In this document: positions 6,959 through 16,271 of the stretch, one piece after another
Numbering within the stretch: position 1 is the first letter of the stretch
Layout of the letters: every line of letters starts with the position of its first letter
Origin: HT1-32 sp040219025
GTDB taxonomy: Bacteria; Pseudomonadota; Alphaproteobacteria; Rhodospirillales; HT1-32
Direction: 5' to 3'
Length of the DNA: 64,000 nucleotides
Assembly (NCBI GenBank): GCA_040219025.1
Contig: JAVJTE010000020.1
Coordinates: 620,001-684,000 of the forward strand
Notes under the pieces: model-generated
Seen by the model: the letters and a program-made list of their open reading frames with translations, nothing else
Databases searched by the model: none
Told to the model about the DNA's origin: nothing
Translations under genes and position numbers: made by a program

Positions 6959-8875
6959 TTGAAAAACAAAGAAACCGGTTCAGCTGACAATGATATTCTG
7001 CGGGAAGGTGTGCGGCACCTGTCGCAGGCCTTCTCGGTGTTTGATCGTGACCTGAATCTGGTCATCTGGAACCCGCAATTTGCTAAACTGCTGCGATTTC
7101 CGGATGAGTTGCTTTATGAGGGCGCGCCGCTGGCGTCGTTCTTTCGCTACAACGCTGAGCGTGGCGAATATGGCGAGGGCGAGCTGGAGGCACTGGTCGA
7201 GGAGCGGCTGAGGCTGGCGCGGCAGAATCAGTCGCATCGTTTCCAGCGCGTGACACAGGACGGCCTGGTGCTTGATGTTGTCGGCAATCCCCTGCCGTCC
7301 GGCGGGTTTGTGACCACCTATACGGATATTACGGACCGGGTGAATCTGGAAAAGGAACTGTCGCGCGCCAAGGCTGATCATGAACTGGCGTCGCGGATCA
7401 GCCATACCGGGTTCTGGCGAGTACAGCTGGAGCCGCAGGTGCTGTTCTGGTCTCCCGAGATATACCGGATTTACGATTTACCTGCTGATCAGGCGGTAAC
7501 GCTGGAACAGGCGATTCTGGGTTATCACCCGGATGACAGGCCGATTGTCAAAAAACTGGTTGCAGAGGCCATTGAGGCGGCAAAACCGTTTGAATGCGAG
7601 CTGCGTATTGTCCGGCCAGGTGGCGAGACAAGATACTGCAATGCCCGCGGCTTTTGTGAAACCGACGCAACCGGCAAGGTCATTGCGATCTTCGGGACAT
7701 TCCAGGATGTGACAGCCCGGGTTGTCGCCGAACAGGCCCATCAGGAAAGCGACCGGCGTTACCGCCGGCTTTATGAAACAAGCCCGGTGATGCTCTGGAC
7801 CTGCGGCAAGGACTACCTGCTTGAAGCGATCAATGACAGGTTCGCTGACAAGCTGGGTTACACGAAAGACGAGTTGCTGAATACAAACGTGCTTGATCTG
7901 GCAACCGAATCGACCAGAAAGCTGGTGCAGGGAACGCTCCGCCCCAGACTGCTGAGAGACGGGTTGTATGAAAACCAGCTGGCCGGATTTGTTCATCGCA
8001 ACGGTTCAGTCGTTGAAGTCGAGATGACCGCCTATCTCGAATCAGAGCCGGGACGTGACGGGTTTCGTGTACTCGCATCGGCGGTTGATGTCTCCAGCCG
8101 GTTCGAGGCGGAACGACGGCTGCGCCGGGCACTGGACGAGGCGGAGCTGGCAAACCGCACCAAGTCGCAGTTCCTTGCCAATATCAGCCATGAACTCCGG
8201 ACACCGCTGAATTCGATTATCGGGTTTTCACAGTTCATGTCACAGGAACTGCTCGGCCCGCTGGGAAATCCGCAATATCTCGAATACAGCCAGGATATCC
8301 TGTATTCCGGCGAACATCTGCTGAACCTGATCAATGATATTCTGGATATCACCAAGATCGAGGCCGGTGAAACCCAGATTGATGAAGAGCGGGTTGTTGT
8401 TGCGGATGTGATCGAAAGTTGCCTGCGCATGGTCCGGCAGCGCGCCCGTGCGAAAGGACTTTCCCTGCGCATTGACGGCGGTGCACTGAAGGCTCCTGTG
8501 ATCCGGGCGGATGAGCGGCTGTTCAAGCAGATCCTTCTGAATTTGCTCACCAATGCCATTAAATTCACCAGCGAGGGCGAGGTTACGGTCCGGGCCGGTG
8601 TGGAGCAGAACTGTCCGTTCATCGAGGTGACTGATACCGGGGTCGGCATTGCCGAGGCCGATCAGGAAGCTGTGCAGCTTCCTTTTGTCCAGATTGCCGA
8701 TGCGATGACCCGTAACCATGAAGGCAGCGGCCTTGGATTGCCCTTAACCAAATCCCTTGCCGAATTGCATGGCGGAAAGCTGGTGCTGAAAAGCGTTGTG
8801 GGAGAAGGCACGACGGTCCGGGTAAGCTTGCCGGCGCATCGTCTGCTGTCGACGACTGTGTCGACCGCCGGATAG
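6959..8875 (+). CDS. Multi-PAS sensor histidine kinase
   Basis: The 638-residue soluble kinase starts with TTG after a GGGGAAG ribosome site. In order: a PAS_7-type domain (about 10-125, FSVFDRDLNLVIWNPQF), two further PAS domains (about 140-260 and 265-390), a short coiled linker, then HisKA with the phospho-acceptor His in NISHELRTPLNSIIGFSQ, and HATPase with N (LLNLLTNAIKF), G1 (DTGVGIA) and G2 (GSGLGL). There is no membrane segment or receiver domain, so it senses a cytoplasmic signal and phosphorylates an unlinked regulator. No response regulator is adjacent; the next gene is convergent. Confidence 0.88.
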   Translation: MKNKETGSADNDILREGVRHLSQAFSVFDRDLNLVIWNPQFAKLLRFPDELLYEGAPLASFFRYNAERGEYGEGELEALVEERLRLARQNQSHRFQRVTQDGLVLDVVGNPLPSGGFVTTYTDITDRVNLEKELSRAKADHELASRISHTGFWRVQLEPQVLFWSPEIYRIYDLPADQAVTLEQAILGYHPDDRPIVKKLVAEAIEAAKPFECELRIVRPGGETRYCNARGFCETDATGKVIAIFGTFQDVTARVVAEQAHQESDRRYRRLYETSPVMLWTCGKDYLLEAINDRFADKLGYTKDELLNTNVLDLATESTRKLVQGTLRPRLLRDGLYENQLAGFVHRNGSVVEVEMTAYLESEPGRDGFRVLASAVDVSSRFEAERRLRRALDEAELANRTKSQFLANISHELRTPLNSIIGFSQFMSQELLGPLGNPQYLEYSQDILYSGEHLLNLINDILDITKIEAGETQIDEERVVVADVIESCLRMVRQRARAKGLSLRIDGGALKAPVIRADERLFKQILLNLLTNAIKFTSEGEVTVRAGVEQNCPFIEVTDTGVGIAEADQEAVQLPFVQIADAMTRNHEGSGLGLPLTKSLAELHGGKLVLKSVVGEGTTVRVSLPAHRLLSTTVSTAG

Positions 8876-8876
8876 T

Positions 8877-8914
8877 CAGGTCTGCCGCCAGCCGGTCAGC
8901 CGGCGACAGACCTG
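8877..8914. terminator. Hairpin between convergent genes
   Basis: CAGGTCTG (8877-8884) pairs with CAGACCTG (8907-8914), with further GCC/GGC pairing inside. It lies between the stops of the kinase and the convergent GST and may serve both. Confidence 0.5.
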
Positions 8915-8924
8915 TTGAATGAAG

Positions 8925-9557
8925 TCAGGCAGGCATCGGAATTTTCTGATCCGTCGGCGGAATGTTCCAGCCGGACTGTACGGACGGGCGCTCCGCCATC
9001 GCCAGATACCAGCGTTTCACATTCGGAAAATCGTTCAGATCGATTTCCTGCCAGTCATGACGACCGATCCAGGGCCAGATGGCGAAGTCGGCAACGGACA
9101 GGTCTCCGGCGATGAAATTATTTTCCGACAGTTGCTTGTCCATCACGCCATAGAGACGCTTTGCCTCATTGACGAAGCGTTCTTCGGCATAGGGTGCCTT
9201 GCCGGAATTATATTTCCGGAAGTGGTGGACCTGGCCGAGTATCGGGCCGGCCCCACCCATCTGGAACATCAGCCATTCGATGACCTTCCAGCGTCCGGCG
9301 GGATCTTTCGGCAGCAGCTTGCCGGATTTTTCCGCCAGATAGAGCAGGATGGCACCTGATTCCATCATTGAAATACCGGTTTCCGTGTCGACGATGGCCG
9401 GGATCTTGTTGTTCGGGCTGATCTTCAGGAAATCCGGGGCAAACTGTTCATCCTTGTGGATATTTACAGGTTTCACCACATAGGGCAGGCCCATTTCCTC
9501 AAGCGCCATTGTGATTTTCCGGCCGTTTGGTGTGGTCCAGGTATAGAGTTCGATCAT
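8925..9557 (-). CDS. Glutathione S-transferase family protein (YfcG/YghU-like)
   Basis: 210 residues starting MIELYTWTTPNGRKITMALEE, with the ATG at 9557 preceded by GGAGAGA. The N-terminal thioredoxin-like domain has SPNNKIPAIVD and the MMESGAILLYLAEKSG stretch that contacts glutathione; the C-terminal helical domain has FIAGDLSVADFAIWPWIGRH. The TPNGRK and NKIPAIVD segments resemble the YfcG/YghU (nu-class) disulfide-bond reductase GSTs; the exact subclass is inferred. A frame continuing upstream to 10430 is antisense to the next gene and is not part of this protein. Confidence 0.85.
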   Translation of the reverse strand: MIELYTWTTPNGRKITMALEEMGLPYVVKPVNIHKDEQFAPDFLKISPNNKIPAIVDTETGISMMESGAILLYLAEKSGKLLPKDPAGRWKVIEWLMFQMGGAGPILGQVHHFRKYNSGKAPYAEERFVNEAKRLYGVMDKQLSENNFIAGDLSVADFAIWPWIGRHDWQEIDLNDFPNVKRWYLAMAERPSVQSGWNIPPTDQKIPMPA

Positions 9558-9668
9558 ATGTATTCTCTCCGGTTTCGGGGACCTGTCCGGCGTCCGGACA
9601 AATCGCCACTGGAAGCTGTCGCGCACGGGTTGTATTGTCCCGCACACATTGGATATGGAGTCGATATT

Positions 9669-10355
9669 ATGGGTTATGTTATCTCCGCGCCAGCCGCACC
9701 CTCTGTTGCCGTTGACGGCAGCAAGGACCGGTTTCCGGTTCGTCGCGTCTATTGCGTTGGCCGCAACTACGCCGAACATGCTCGCGAAATGGGTCACGAC
9801 CCGGACCGTGAACCGCCGTTTTTCTTCATGAAACCGGGTGATGCCCTGCTGCCGACCGGCAGTGATTTCCCTTATCCGAACCTGTCGGAGAATGTGCATT
9901 ACGAAATGGAATTCGTGGTCGCCATCGGCAAGGGCGGTGACGATATCGCCGAGGCGGATGCGCTGGATCATATCTGGGGCTACACGGTTGGTCTGGATAT
10001 GACGCGCCGCGACCGGCAGGGGGAAATGAAGAAGCAGGGCCGTCCCTGGGAAGCGGGCAAGTCTTTCAATCATTCCGCCCCGATTTCCCCGCTGAAGCCG
10101 GCGACGGCTATCGGACATCCGTCGAAAGGCCGTATCTGGCTGAAGAACAACGGTGACATCGTGCAGGATTCCGATATCACCGAGCTGATCTGGAATGTGC
10201 CGGAAACCATTTCGATTCTGTCGCGCGATTTCGGTCTCGAAGCCGGCGACCTGATTTACACCGGAACACCGGCTGGTGTCGGGGCTGTAAAACGGGGCGA
10301 CCATCTTGTCGGTGGCGTCGACGGCGTCGGCGAAGTCGAGATCAGGGTCGTCTGA
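9669..10355 (+). CDS. Fumarylacetoacetate hydrolase family protein
   Basis: 228 residues from ATG 9669 (GGAG nine bases upstream). It has the FAH fold signature: VYCVGRNYAEHAREMG at the N-terminus, FFFMKPGDALLP, the metal-binding acid residues in VHYEMEFVVAIGKGG, and IYTGTPAGVGAVKRGD near the C-terminus. Short members of this family are acylpyruvases or fumarylpyruvate hydrolases acting on 2,4-diketo acids. The divergent neighbouring GST could be a functional partner as in gentisate degradation, but no ring-cleavage gene is nearby. A strong terminator follows. Confidence 0.88.
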   Translation: MGYVISAPAAPSVAVDGSKDRFPVRRVYCVGRNYAEHAREMGHDPDREPPFFFMKPGDALLPTGSDFPYPNLSENVHYEMEFVVAIGKGGDDIAEADALDHIWGYTVGLDMTRRDRQGEMKKQGRPWEAGKSFNHSAPISPLKPATAIGHPSKGRIWLKNNGDIVQDSDITELIWNVPETISILSRDFGLEAGDLIYTGTPAGVGAVKRGDHLVGGVDGVGEVEIRVV

Positions 10356-10367
10356 TCCTTCAGAAAT

Positions 10368-10408
10368 GATCACGCCGGAACATCTCCGGCGTGATCGTCT
10401 CTTTTTTA
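10368..10408 (+). terminator. Rho-independent terminator after FAH-family gene
   Basis: GATCACGCCGGA (10368-10379) pairs perfectly with TCCGGCGTGATC (10385-10396) around a five-base loop, followed by GTCTCTTTTTTATTT. It is one of the clearest intrinsic terminators in the window. Confidence 0.9.
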
Positions 10409-10423
10409 TTTCGTCACAAAAGC

Positions 10424-10441
10424 ATAACATTCGCCTGTTAT
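10424..10441. promoter_or_regulatory. Palindrome ATAACA-N6-TGTTAT upstream of ABC importer
   Basis: A perfect 6-6-6 dyad lies 55 bases upstream of the substrate-binding protein start, in the only gap that could hold the operon promoter. It is not a textbook Fur or Irr box. It may bind a repressor of the importer; assignment is open. Confidence 0.35.
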
Positions 10442-10495
10442 CGGAGGAACACGCTCGCAGACGAGCGTTTCAATTCATCGAACAGGGGATTACCC

Positions 10496-11473
10496 ATGCG
10501 CAAGACACTTGTCGCTGCCGCGATAGCGACGGCTTTTCTGACCGGTCAGGCTTTTGCCGCTTCCGGCAAACTGGTTCTCTATACTTCCCAGCCGAACAAG
10601 GACGCTCAGCAGACAGTTGATGCCTTCAAGAAGGCGCACCCGGATGTCGAAGTTGAATGGGTTCGCGACGGCACGACGAAGGTGATGGCGAAACTGCGTG
10701 CGGAATTTGCTGCCGGCGCACCAAAGCCCGACGTGCTGCTGATTGCTGACGTCGTCAATATGGAGCAGCTGAAAAGCGAAGGCCGCCTGATGGCCTATGA
10801 CGCAGCGCCGGTCGCCGGTTACGACGCGGGGATCCACGACGCTGACAAAACCTATTTCTCCACCAAGCTGATTACCACCGGTATCGTCTACAATACGGGC
10901 GCACCGATGAAACCGACCGACTGGGGCGATCTGGTCAAGCCGGAAGCCAAGGGTCTGGTTGCAATGCCGTCACCGCTGACCTCCGGGGCGGCGGCCATTC
11001 ATATGTCGGCACTGACCAGCAATCCGAAATTTGGCTGGGCTTATTACGAAAACCTCGCCGCTAACGGTGTTACCCCGCAGGGCGGTAATGGCGGAACCTT
11101 CAAGGCTGTTGCCTCCGGCGAGAAGCTTTATGGCATGGTCGTCGACTTCCTGCCGATCCGGCAGAAAGCCGAAGGTGCGCCGGTTGAATTCGTCTTCCCG
11201 GAAAGCGGCGTGACAGCTGTAACCGAACCGGCTGCCATCCTGTCGACCGCCTCCAACGTGGATGCCGCCAAGGCATTCATCGACTTCCTGCTGTCGAAGG
11301 AAGGCCAGGAACTGGCGCTCAGCCAGGGCTATCTGGCGGCTCATCCCGATGTTGCGACGCCGGCGGGCTTTCCGTCGCGTGACAAGATCCGGCTGATGGC
11401 CTTCGACGCGGCTGCGGCGCTGAAGAACGCTGATGCCGACAAGAAGAAGTTCACCGAAATCTTTGGTCAGTAA
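10496..11473 (+). CDS. Ferric-iron-type ABC transporter substrate-binding protein
   Basis: 325 residues with a clear signal peptide (MRKTLVAAAIATAFLTGQAFA, cut after AFA). The mature protein begins ASGKLVLYTSQ and continues with PDVEVEWVRDGTTKVMAKL, the pattern of the FbpA/AfuA and 2-aminoethylphosphonate cluster of periplasmic binding proteins. WAYYENL near the middle could include iron-binding tyrosines. It starts at ATG 10496; a longer frame to 10391 has no ribosome site and runs through the terminator. With the permease and ATPase that follow it forms a complete importer; substrate Fe(III) is likely but not proven. Confidence 0.85.
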   Translation: MRKTLVAAAIATAFLTGQAFAASGKLVLYTSQPNKDAQQTVDAFKKAHPDVEVEWVRDGTTKVMAKLRAEFAAGAPKPDVLLIADVVNMEQLKSEGRLMAYDAAPVAGYDAGIHDADKTYFSTKLITTGIVYNTGAPMKPTDWGDLVKPEAKGLVAMPSPLTSGAAAIHMSALTSNPKFGWAYYENLAANGVTPQGGNGGTFKAVASGEKLYGMVVDFLPIRQKAEGAPVEFVFPESGVTAVTEPAAILSTASNVDAAKAFIDFLLSKEGQELALSQGYLAAHPDVATPAGFPSRDKIRLMAFDAAAALKNADADKKKFTEIFGQ

Positions 11474-11482
11474 GGTTATCTG

Positions 11483-11515
11483 CGGTGACCGGACTCAATA
11501 TCCGTCCGGTCACCG
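11483..11515 (+). terminator. Hairpin after substrate-binding protein gene
   Basis: CGGTGACCGGAC (11483-11494) pairs with GTCCGGTCACCG (11504-11515), followed by TTGTTTCC. Located between the binding-protein and permease genes, it probably attenuates rather than ends transcription, giving more binding protein than permease, as is common in ABC importers. Confidence 0.7.
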
Positions 11516-11604
11516 TTGTTTCCTGATGATCTGCCAGTTCCTGTCAGGCCCGGTGTCGCCGGGCTTTTCCGTTTTCAGACCTGCGTAAGTTTCCCTTGAA
11601 CGAA

Positions 11605-13323
11605 ATGATCTCTACCAGACCTGAATCACGGTTCGCCGGCCTGTTTGCCAGCGACCGGCTGATGCTGTGCGGTCTGGCTGTCTTTGTTATCAGCCTCAGC
11701 GCCCTGCCGCTCGGACGGTTGCTGCTGGAGGGTGTCGCGCCGGGCGGTGATCCCGGGCTGGGTGTTGCCCGCGAGGTCCTGTCGTCGAAATCAACCTGGC
11801 TGGCGACCCGGCGTTCGATGATTACCGGGATCGGTGGTGCGGTGATCTCGGTTATCCTCGGATCAATCTTTGCGCTGCTGGTTGCGCTGACCAATATCCG
11901 GGCCAAGGGACCGCTGGTTTTCTGTTTCATGATCCCGATGATGATTCCGCCGCAGATCACGGCACTCAGCTGGATCCAGCTGTTTGGTCCGTCCAGCGCA
12001 TTGCTCAATGCGCTGGGGATCGCGCCGCCGCTGGGTTCGCCACATCCGATGTATTCGCAGGAAGGTATTATCCTGCTGCTTGGTGTGCAGCACGCCCCGC
12101 TGGTCTTTCTGGCGCTTCGGGCCGGGCTGCGGTCATTGCCCCGCGAAATGGTGGAGGCGGCCCGGATTTCCGGCAGTGGCCGGTTGCGGGTGATGTTCGA
12201 CGTGGTCGTTCCCCTGATGACGCCGCCGCTGATCGCCGGCGGGGCGCTGGCCTTCGTCTCGGCGATCGGAAACTTCGGCATTCCGGCGATGCTCGGTACG
12301 CCGGTTTCCTATACAACCCTGCCGGTGCTGATCTATCAGCGTCTCTCCGGCTTCGGTCCGTCGATCATTTCTGAGGTCGCCATCCTGTCGATCATCATCG
12401 GAGTCATTGCGCTGACCGGGCTGCTGGTTCAGGGCTGGATGCTGTCGCGCCGGGATTACCGGACCATCGGCGCGCCGTCGCGCACGCTGGACCTGACACT
12501 TGGTCGCCTGCGGCCGGTGGCGGAAAGCGGATGCTGGCTGGTGATCGCGATGATCCTGATTGCCCCGCTGCTGGCCCTGATTGCCACCTCGCTGGTTTCT
12601 GCCTACGGGGTCCGGCTCGATTTCCAGACGGCAACGCTGGACGCCTATCGCGAGGTGATCTTCCGGCAGGAAGTCACCGGACGCGCCTTCCGGAATTCCT
12701 TTATTCTGGCCGGTGGCGCGGCACTGGTGCTGATGTTCGTTGCCATTCCGCTGGCCTATTTCATTGCCTGGCGGCGTTCCGGCCTGACCCGGTTTCTCGA
12801 TATTGCGGCGGAAACGCCCTATGCCCTGCCGGGGGTTGTGCTGGCCATTGCCTGTATTCTGATTTTCCTGAAACCCATCCCGGTTCTCGATATCAGTATC
12901 TATGGAACGCTCTGGATTATTTTTGCCGCCTATCTCGGGCGTTTTCTGACTCTTGGCCTGCGTCCGGTGATCAGCGCCTTCATTCAGACCGACCGGTCGC
13001 TGGAGGAAGCCGCACAATCCAGTGGTGCCGGGTTCCTGATGCGTCTGCGCACCGCAATTGCCCCGGCGATTGCCCCGTCGGCGGCAGCCGGGGCCATTCT
13101 GGTTTTCATGACCGCCTTCAACGAACTGACCGTCTCGGCCCTGCTCTGGTCTTCAGGCACCGAGACACTGGGTGTGCTCGTGTTCAATCTGGATGATGGC
13201 GGATATTCCGTGATGGCATCTGCCGTCGCCGTTCTGGCGGTGATCGCCATTCTTGTTCTCATGACCGCCGTCCATGCCCTGTCGGGGCGGCTGCCGAAGG
13301 GGGTGCTGCCGTGGCAGACCTGA
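11605..13323 (+). CDS. ABC transporter permease (fused two-domain, FbpB-like)
   Basis: About 572 residues with twelve or so membrane helices, made of two fused permease domains. Each half has an EAA-type loop: LRSLPREMVEAARISGSGRLRV in the first and LEEAAQSSGAGFLMRLRTAI in the second. This double-length form is typical of FbpB/SfuB iron and related importers. ATG 11605 is chosen; TTG 11596 is also in frame and neither has a clear ribosome site. Its 3' end overlaps the ATPase start by 13 bases. Confidence 0.85.
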   Translation: MISTRPESRFAGLFASDRLMLCGLAVFVISLSALPLGRLLLEGVAPGGDPGLGVAREVLSSKSTWLATRRSMITGIGGAVISVILGSIFALLVALTNIRAKGPLVFCFMIPMMIPPQITALSWIQLFGPSSALLNALGIAPPLGSPHPMYSQEGIILLLGVQHAPLVFLALRAGLRSLPREMVEAARISGSGRLRVMFDVVVPLMTPPLIAGGALAFVSAIGNFGIPAMLGTPVSYTTLPVLIYQRLSGFGPSIISEVAILSIIIGVIALTGLLVQGWMLSRRDYRTIGAPSRTLDLTLGRLRPVAESGCWLVIAMILIAPLLALIATSLVSAYGVRLDFQTATLDAYREVIFRQEVTGRAFRNSFILAGGAALVLMFVAIPLAYFIAWRRSGLTRFLDIAAETPYALPGVVLAIACILIFLKPIPVLDISIYGTLWIIFAAYLGRFLTLGLRPVISAFIQTDRSLEEAAQSSGAGFLMRLRTAIAPAIAPSAAAGAILVFMTAFNELTVSALLWSSGTETLGVLVFNLDDGGYSVMASAVAVLAVIAILVLMTAVHALSGRLPKGVLPWQT

Positions 13324-14369
13324 ACATCACATCCGTCTGGAAACATTTTGGCGAGGATGCCGCTGTCGCCGATGTGTCGCTGGCTGCGCAGTCCGGAGAA
13401 TTCGTCGCCCTGCTGGGGCCTTCGGGTTGTGGCAAGACCACACTGTTGCGTCTGGTCGCCGGATTTGAGCGCCCGACCGGCGGGCATATCCGCATCGGCG
13501 ACCGCGACATGGTTGACGGGAACGGCCTGTTTGTTCCGCCGGAACACCGGCGGGTGGGCATGGTCTTCCAGTCCTATGCGCTCTGGCCGCACATGAATGT
13601 GGCGGAGAATGTCGGCTATCCGCTGCGGGTGCGCGGATTGCGCGGACCGGAGGCCGGTCGCAGAATCGACCTTGCCCTGAAACAGGTCGGGCTGGGCGGG
13701 CTTGGTGACCGCCGGCCGGCCAATCTCAGCGGGGGCCAGCGCCAGCGTGTGGCGCTGGCGCGCTGTCTGGCGATGGAGCCGGATATCGTCCTGCTGGATG
13801 AGCCGCTGGCCAATCTGGACGCCCATCTGCGCGAATCAATGCAGCACCAGTTCCGTACCTTCCATCAGGCCACCGGTGCCACGATGGTTTATGTAACGCA
13901 TGATCAGGCAGAGGCGATGGCGCTGGCTGACCGGATAGCGGTGATGGACAGGGGAAAGATTGTGCAGCTGGCCCCGCCACCGGAACTGTATGACCGCCCG
14001 GCAAGCGAGATGGTTGCCCGCTTTATCGGACGCGGTCAGGTCATCAGCGTAACCGGGGCCGGACAGCAGTCGGACGGCATATGCAGCATCCGGGCCGGTG
14101 AGCAGACATTCACTGTCCGCGGCCAGGTGGAAGCCGGTCAGCCGGCCCGGTTGTGTATTCGCCCGGAATGGCTGGGGATCGTCGAGCCAGATGCAGAAGG
14201 CTCGCTGCGGGCCGGCATTACCGCCCGCACCTATCGCGGTGCAGTGACCAGTCTGGAGGTTGCCGTCAGCGATGATCTGACGCTGTCAGCAGAGGTTCCG
14301 GGCTTTGCCGGACAGATTGGTGATACCGTTGGTGTCACGATTCGTGATGGCTGGGTCCTGCCGCAATAG
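13311..14369 (+). CDS. ABC transporter ATP-binding protein (FbpC-like)
   Basis: 352 residues from GTG 13311, overlapping the permease. Walker A GPSGCGKTT (36-44), Q-loop in VFQSYALWPH, signature LSGGQRQR (139-146), Walker B VLLDEPLANLD and H-loop THDQ (His197) are all intact. A C-terminal regulatory TOBE-like domain (RLCIRPEWLGIV; TYRGAVTSLEVAV) follows, as in CUT1/FbpC/PotA-type ATPases. It energises the importer encoded by the two preceding genes. Confidence 0.92.
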   Translation: MADLNITSVWKHFGEDAAVADVSLAAQSGEFVALLGPSGCGKTTLLRLVAGFERPTGGHIRIGDRDMVDGNGLFVPPEHRRVGMVFQSYALWPHMNVAENVGYPLRVRGLRGPEAGRRIDLALKQVGLGGLGDRRPANLSGGQRQRVALARCLAMEPDIVLLDEPLANLDAHLRESMQHQFRTFHQATGATMVYVTHDQAEAMALADRIAVMDRGKIVQLAPPPELYDRPASEMVARFIGRGQVISVTGAGQQSDGICSIRAGEQTFTVRGQVEAGQPARLCIRPEWLGIVEPDAEGSLRAGITARTYRGAVTSLEVAVSDDLTLSAEVPGFAGQIGDTVGVTIRDGWVLPQ

Positions 14370-14512
14370 CCGGTTCGTTCCCGACTGGCTGTTCCGCAAT
14401 GGATTAGCCGCCTGATCTTAGGTTGCGCCGGGCAACCGGGGAGGTTGTCTGCAAAGCGAATGGACGGATGATTGCGGGAAGGTTTGTGGAATTGTCTGAA
14501 GGCGTCCGTGAT

Positions 14513-16195
14513 ATGGCAGAAATTGTGGAAACCGGTGCCGAACTGGCAGCGCTCGTTGAAAAGGCACCGCTGAACACAGCCGCGAGGCTGAAGCTGGTCG
14601 GCGAACTGGAGAAGGTTGGCAAGTCGGAGGAGGCCCGCCAGCAGCTGATTGCTGCTGTTTCGATTGACCCGACACAGTCGATGGCCCAGCTGAAGCTGGC
14701 GGATCTGCTGCTGCGGGAAGGTGACATCAATGGTGCGGTGCGGTGTTTCGGCATGGCGCAGACTTTCACACCCCGGGATTCACTGCGGCTGAAGATTGCG
14801 CTGGCCCTGCCGCCGCTGGTCGCCTCGAACAATGAAATCGCCCTGCATCTGGCCCGTATCCGTGCCGGGCTGGGGGCCTTGTCGGCACAAAGCCTTTCGA
14901 TTCCCGACCCGACAGTTGACGGGGCCTCGCTGTTCTATCTGGCTTATTACGGCATCAATGACCGGCCCTATTACGAGGCGCTGGCCCAGTTCTACCGGCG
15001 GGTCACACCCGATCTGGCTCTGGCGGCTCCGCATTGCGTTGATGGTAAGGTGCCTGATGTATCGGGTCGGAAAATCCGGGTTGGCTTTGTTTCGCGCTTC
15101 CTTCGGGAACATTCCATCGGCAAGCTGAACCGGCGTCTGATCACTGGCATGGATCGCGAGAAATTTCACGTTACCGTGGCGGTGGGGCCGGGCGGACGCG
15201 ACGAGCTGACAAAAGAACTTCTGCAATCGGCAGATCTGGCCATCGAGCTGCCCGGCGATCTGGGTGAGGCCCGGCGGCGGCTGGCGGTGGCAAAGCTGGA
15301 TGTTCTGGTTTTCCCTGAAATCGGCATGGATACCTGGACCTACTGTCTGGGCTTTGCCCGTCTGGCCCCGGTACAATGCGTGACCTGGGGACATCCGGTG
15401 ACCACGGGTATTCCGAACATCGATTATTTCGTCTCCTCCAGACTGCTGGAAGACCCGGACAATCCGCAGCGCTGGTACAGTGAAAAACTGTTTCAGCTTG
15501 AAACCCTGCCGACCAGCTATCCGAAGCCGGTCGCGGCCGGGAAGCTGCGTACCCGCGCTGATGCCGGGCTTGAGGAGGGGGTGAATTATTACCTCATCGC
15601 ACAGTATCTGTTCAAAATGCACCCGGACTTTGATGCCTATCTCGAAGCTGTTCTGAAGAAAGACCCGAAAGCCCGTATTCTTGTGGTGCATGGCCGCTAT
15701 CCGCGCTGGTCGCTCTATCTGAAACAGCGCTGGGCGCGGAAGATGGGGGATATTTCAGAGCGGATCGAGTTTGTCCCGCCGCGCCCGAATGCGCAGTTCC
15801 TCGACCTGATGAAGCTGGTGGATGTCATTCTCGACATTCCGACCTTCAATGGCGGCAACACCACCTTCGAGGCACTGTCTGTCGGCACCCCGGTGGTGAC
15901 CCAGTCGCACAGCCTGATGCGGGGGCGGGTCTGTAGCGCGATCCTGCGACAGGCGAAGCTGGATGTCTGTATTGCTGATTCACTTGCCGATTATGTTGAT
16001 ACAGCGGTTCGTCTGGTGACGGATGAGGCTTTCGGCAAGTCGGTTCGCAAGACACTGGAGGCGAATGTCCCCGGTCTTTTCGAGCGCGACGAGGCGATCC
16101 GGGAATGGGAACGCTTCTTCACGGAAAGCCTTGCCGAGCGCAAGACGGCACCCGGACCAAACCCGCCCGACCTCTCGGAATACAGGAAATCCTGA
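14513..16195 (+). CDS. TPR protein with SPINDLY-like GT41 glycosyltransferase domain
   Basis: About 560 residues. The N-terminus (to ~120) has tetratricopeptide-like helices (KSEEARQQLIAAVSIDP; LKLADLLLREGDINGAVRCF). From ~185 it carries an O-GlcNAc-transferase/SPINDLY-type catalytic region: KIRVGFVSRFLREHSIGKL, LDVLVFPEIGMDTWTY, FARLAPVQCVTWGHPVTTG, and ILDIPTFNGGNTTFEALSVG with TPVVT near the donor site. Such enzymes move GlcNAc, fucose or other sugars from nucleotide donors to proteins or adhesins. ATG 14513 is chosen (GAAGG upstream); ATG 14468 is an alternative. It is a single-gene unit; the target is unknown. Confidence 0.82.
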   Translation: MAEIVETGAELAALVEKAPLNTAARLKLVGELEKVGKSEEARQQLIAAVSIDPTQSMAQLKLADLLLREGDINGAVRCFGMAQTFTPRDSLRLKIALALPPLVASNNEIALHLARIRAGLGALSAQSLSIPDPTVDGASLFYLAYYGINDRPYYEALAQFYRRVTPDLALAAPHCVDGKVPDVSGRKIRVGFVSRFLREHSIGKLNRRLITGMDREKFHVTVAVGPGGRDELTKELLQSADLAIELPGDLGEARRRLAVAKLDVLVFPEIGMDTWTYCLGFARLAPVQCVTWGHPVTTGIPNIDYFVSSRLLEDPDNPQRWYSEKLFQLETLPTSYPKPVAAGKLRTRADAGLEEGVNYYLIAQYLFKMHPDFDAYLEAVLKKDPKARILVVHGRYPRWSLYLKQRWARKMGDISERIEFVPPRPNAQFLDLMKLVDVILDIPTFNGGNTTFEALSVGTPVVTQSHSLMRGRVCSAILRQAKLDVCIADSLADYVDTAVRLVTDEAFGKSVRKTLEANVPGLFERDEAIREWERFFTESLAERKTAPGPNPPDLSEYRKS

Positions 16196-16271
16196 CAGCC
16201 AGCCTAATTCGCTTTGCAGCCCTGCCATGAAGTGGTAATCGCCCGCTCTGACACAGGAACGGACGACGGCA

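Noticed and set aside
9558..10430. Upstream extension of the minus-strand GST frame
   Set aside because: It is antisense to the FAH-family gene; the GST has its own ATG and ribosome site at 9557.
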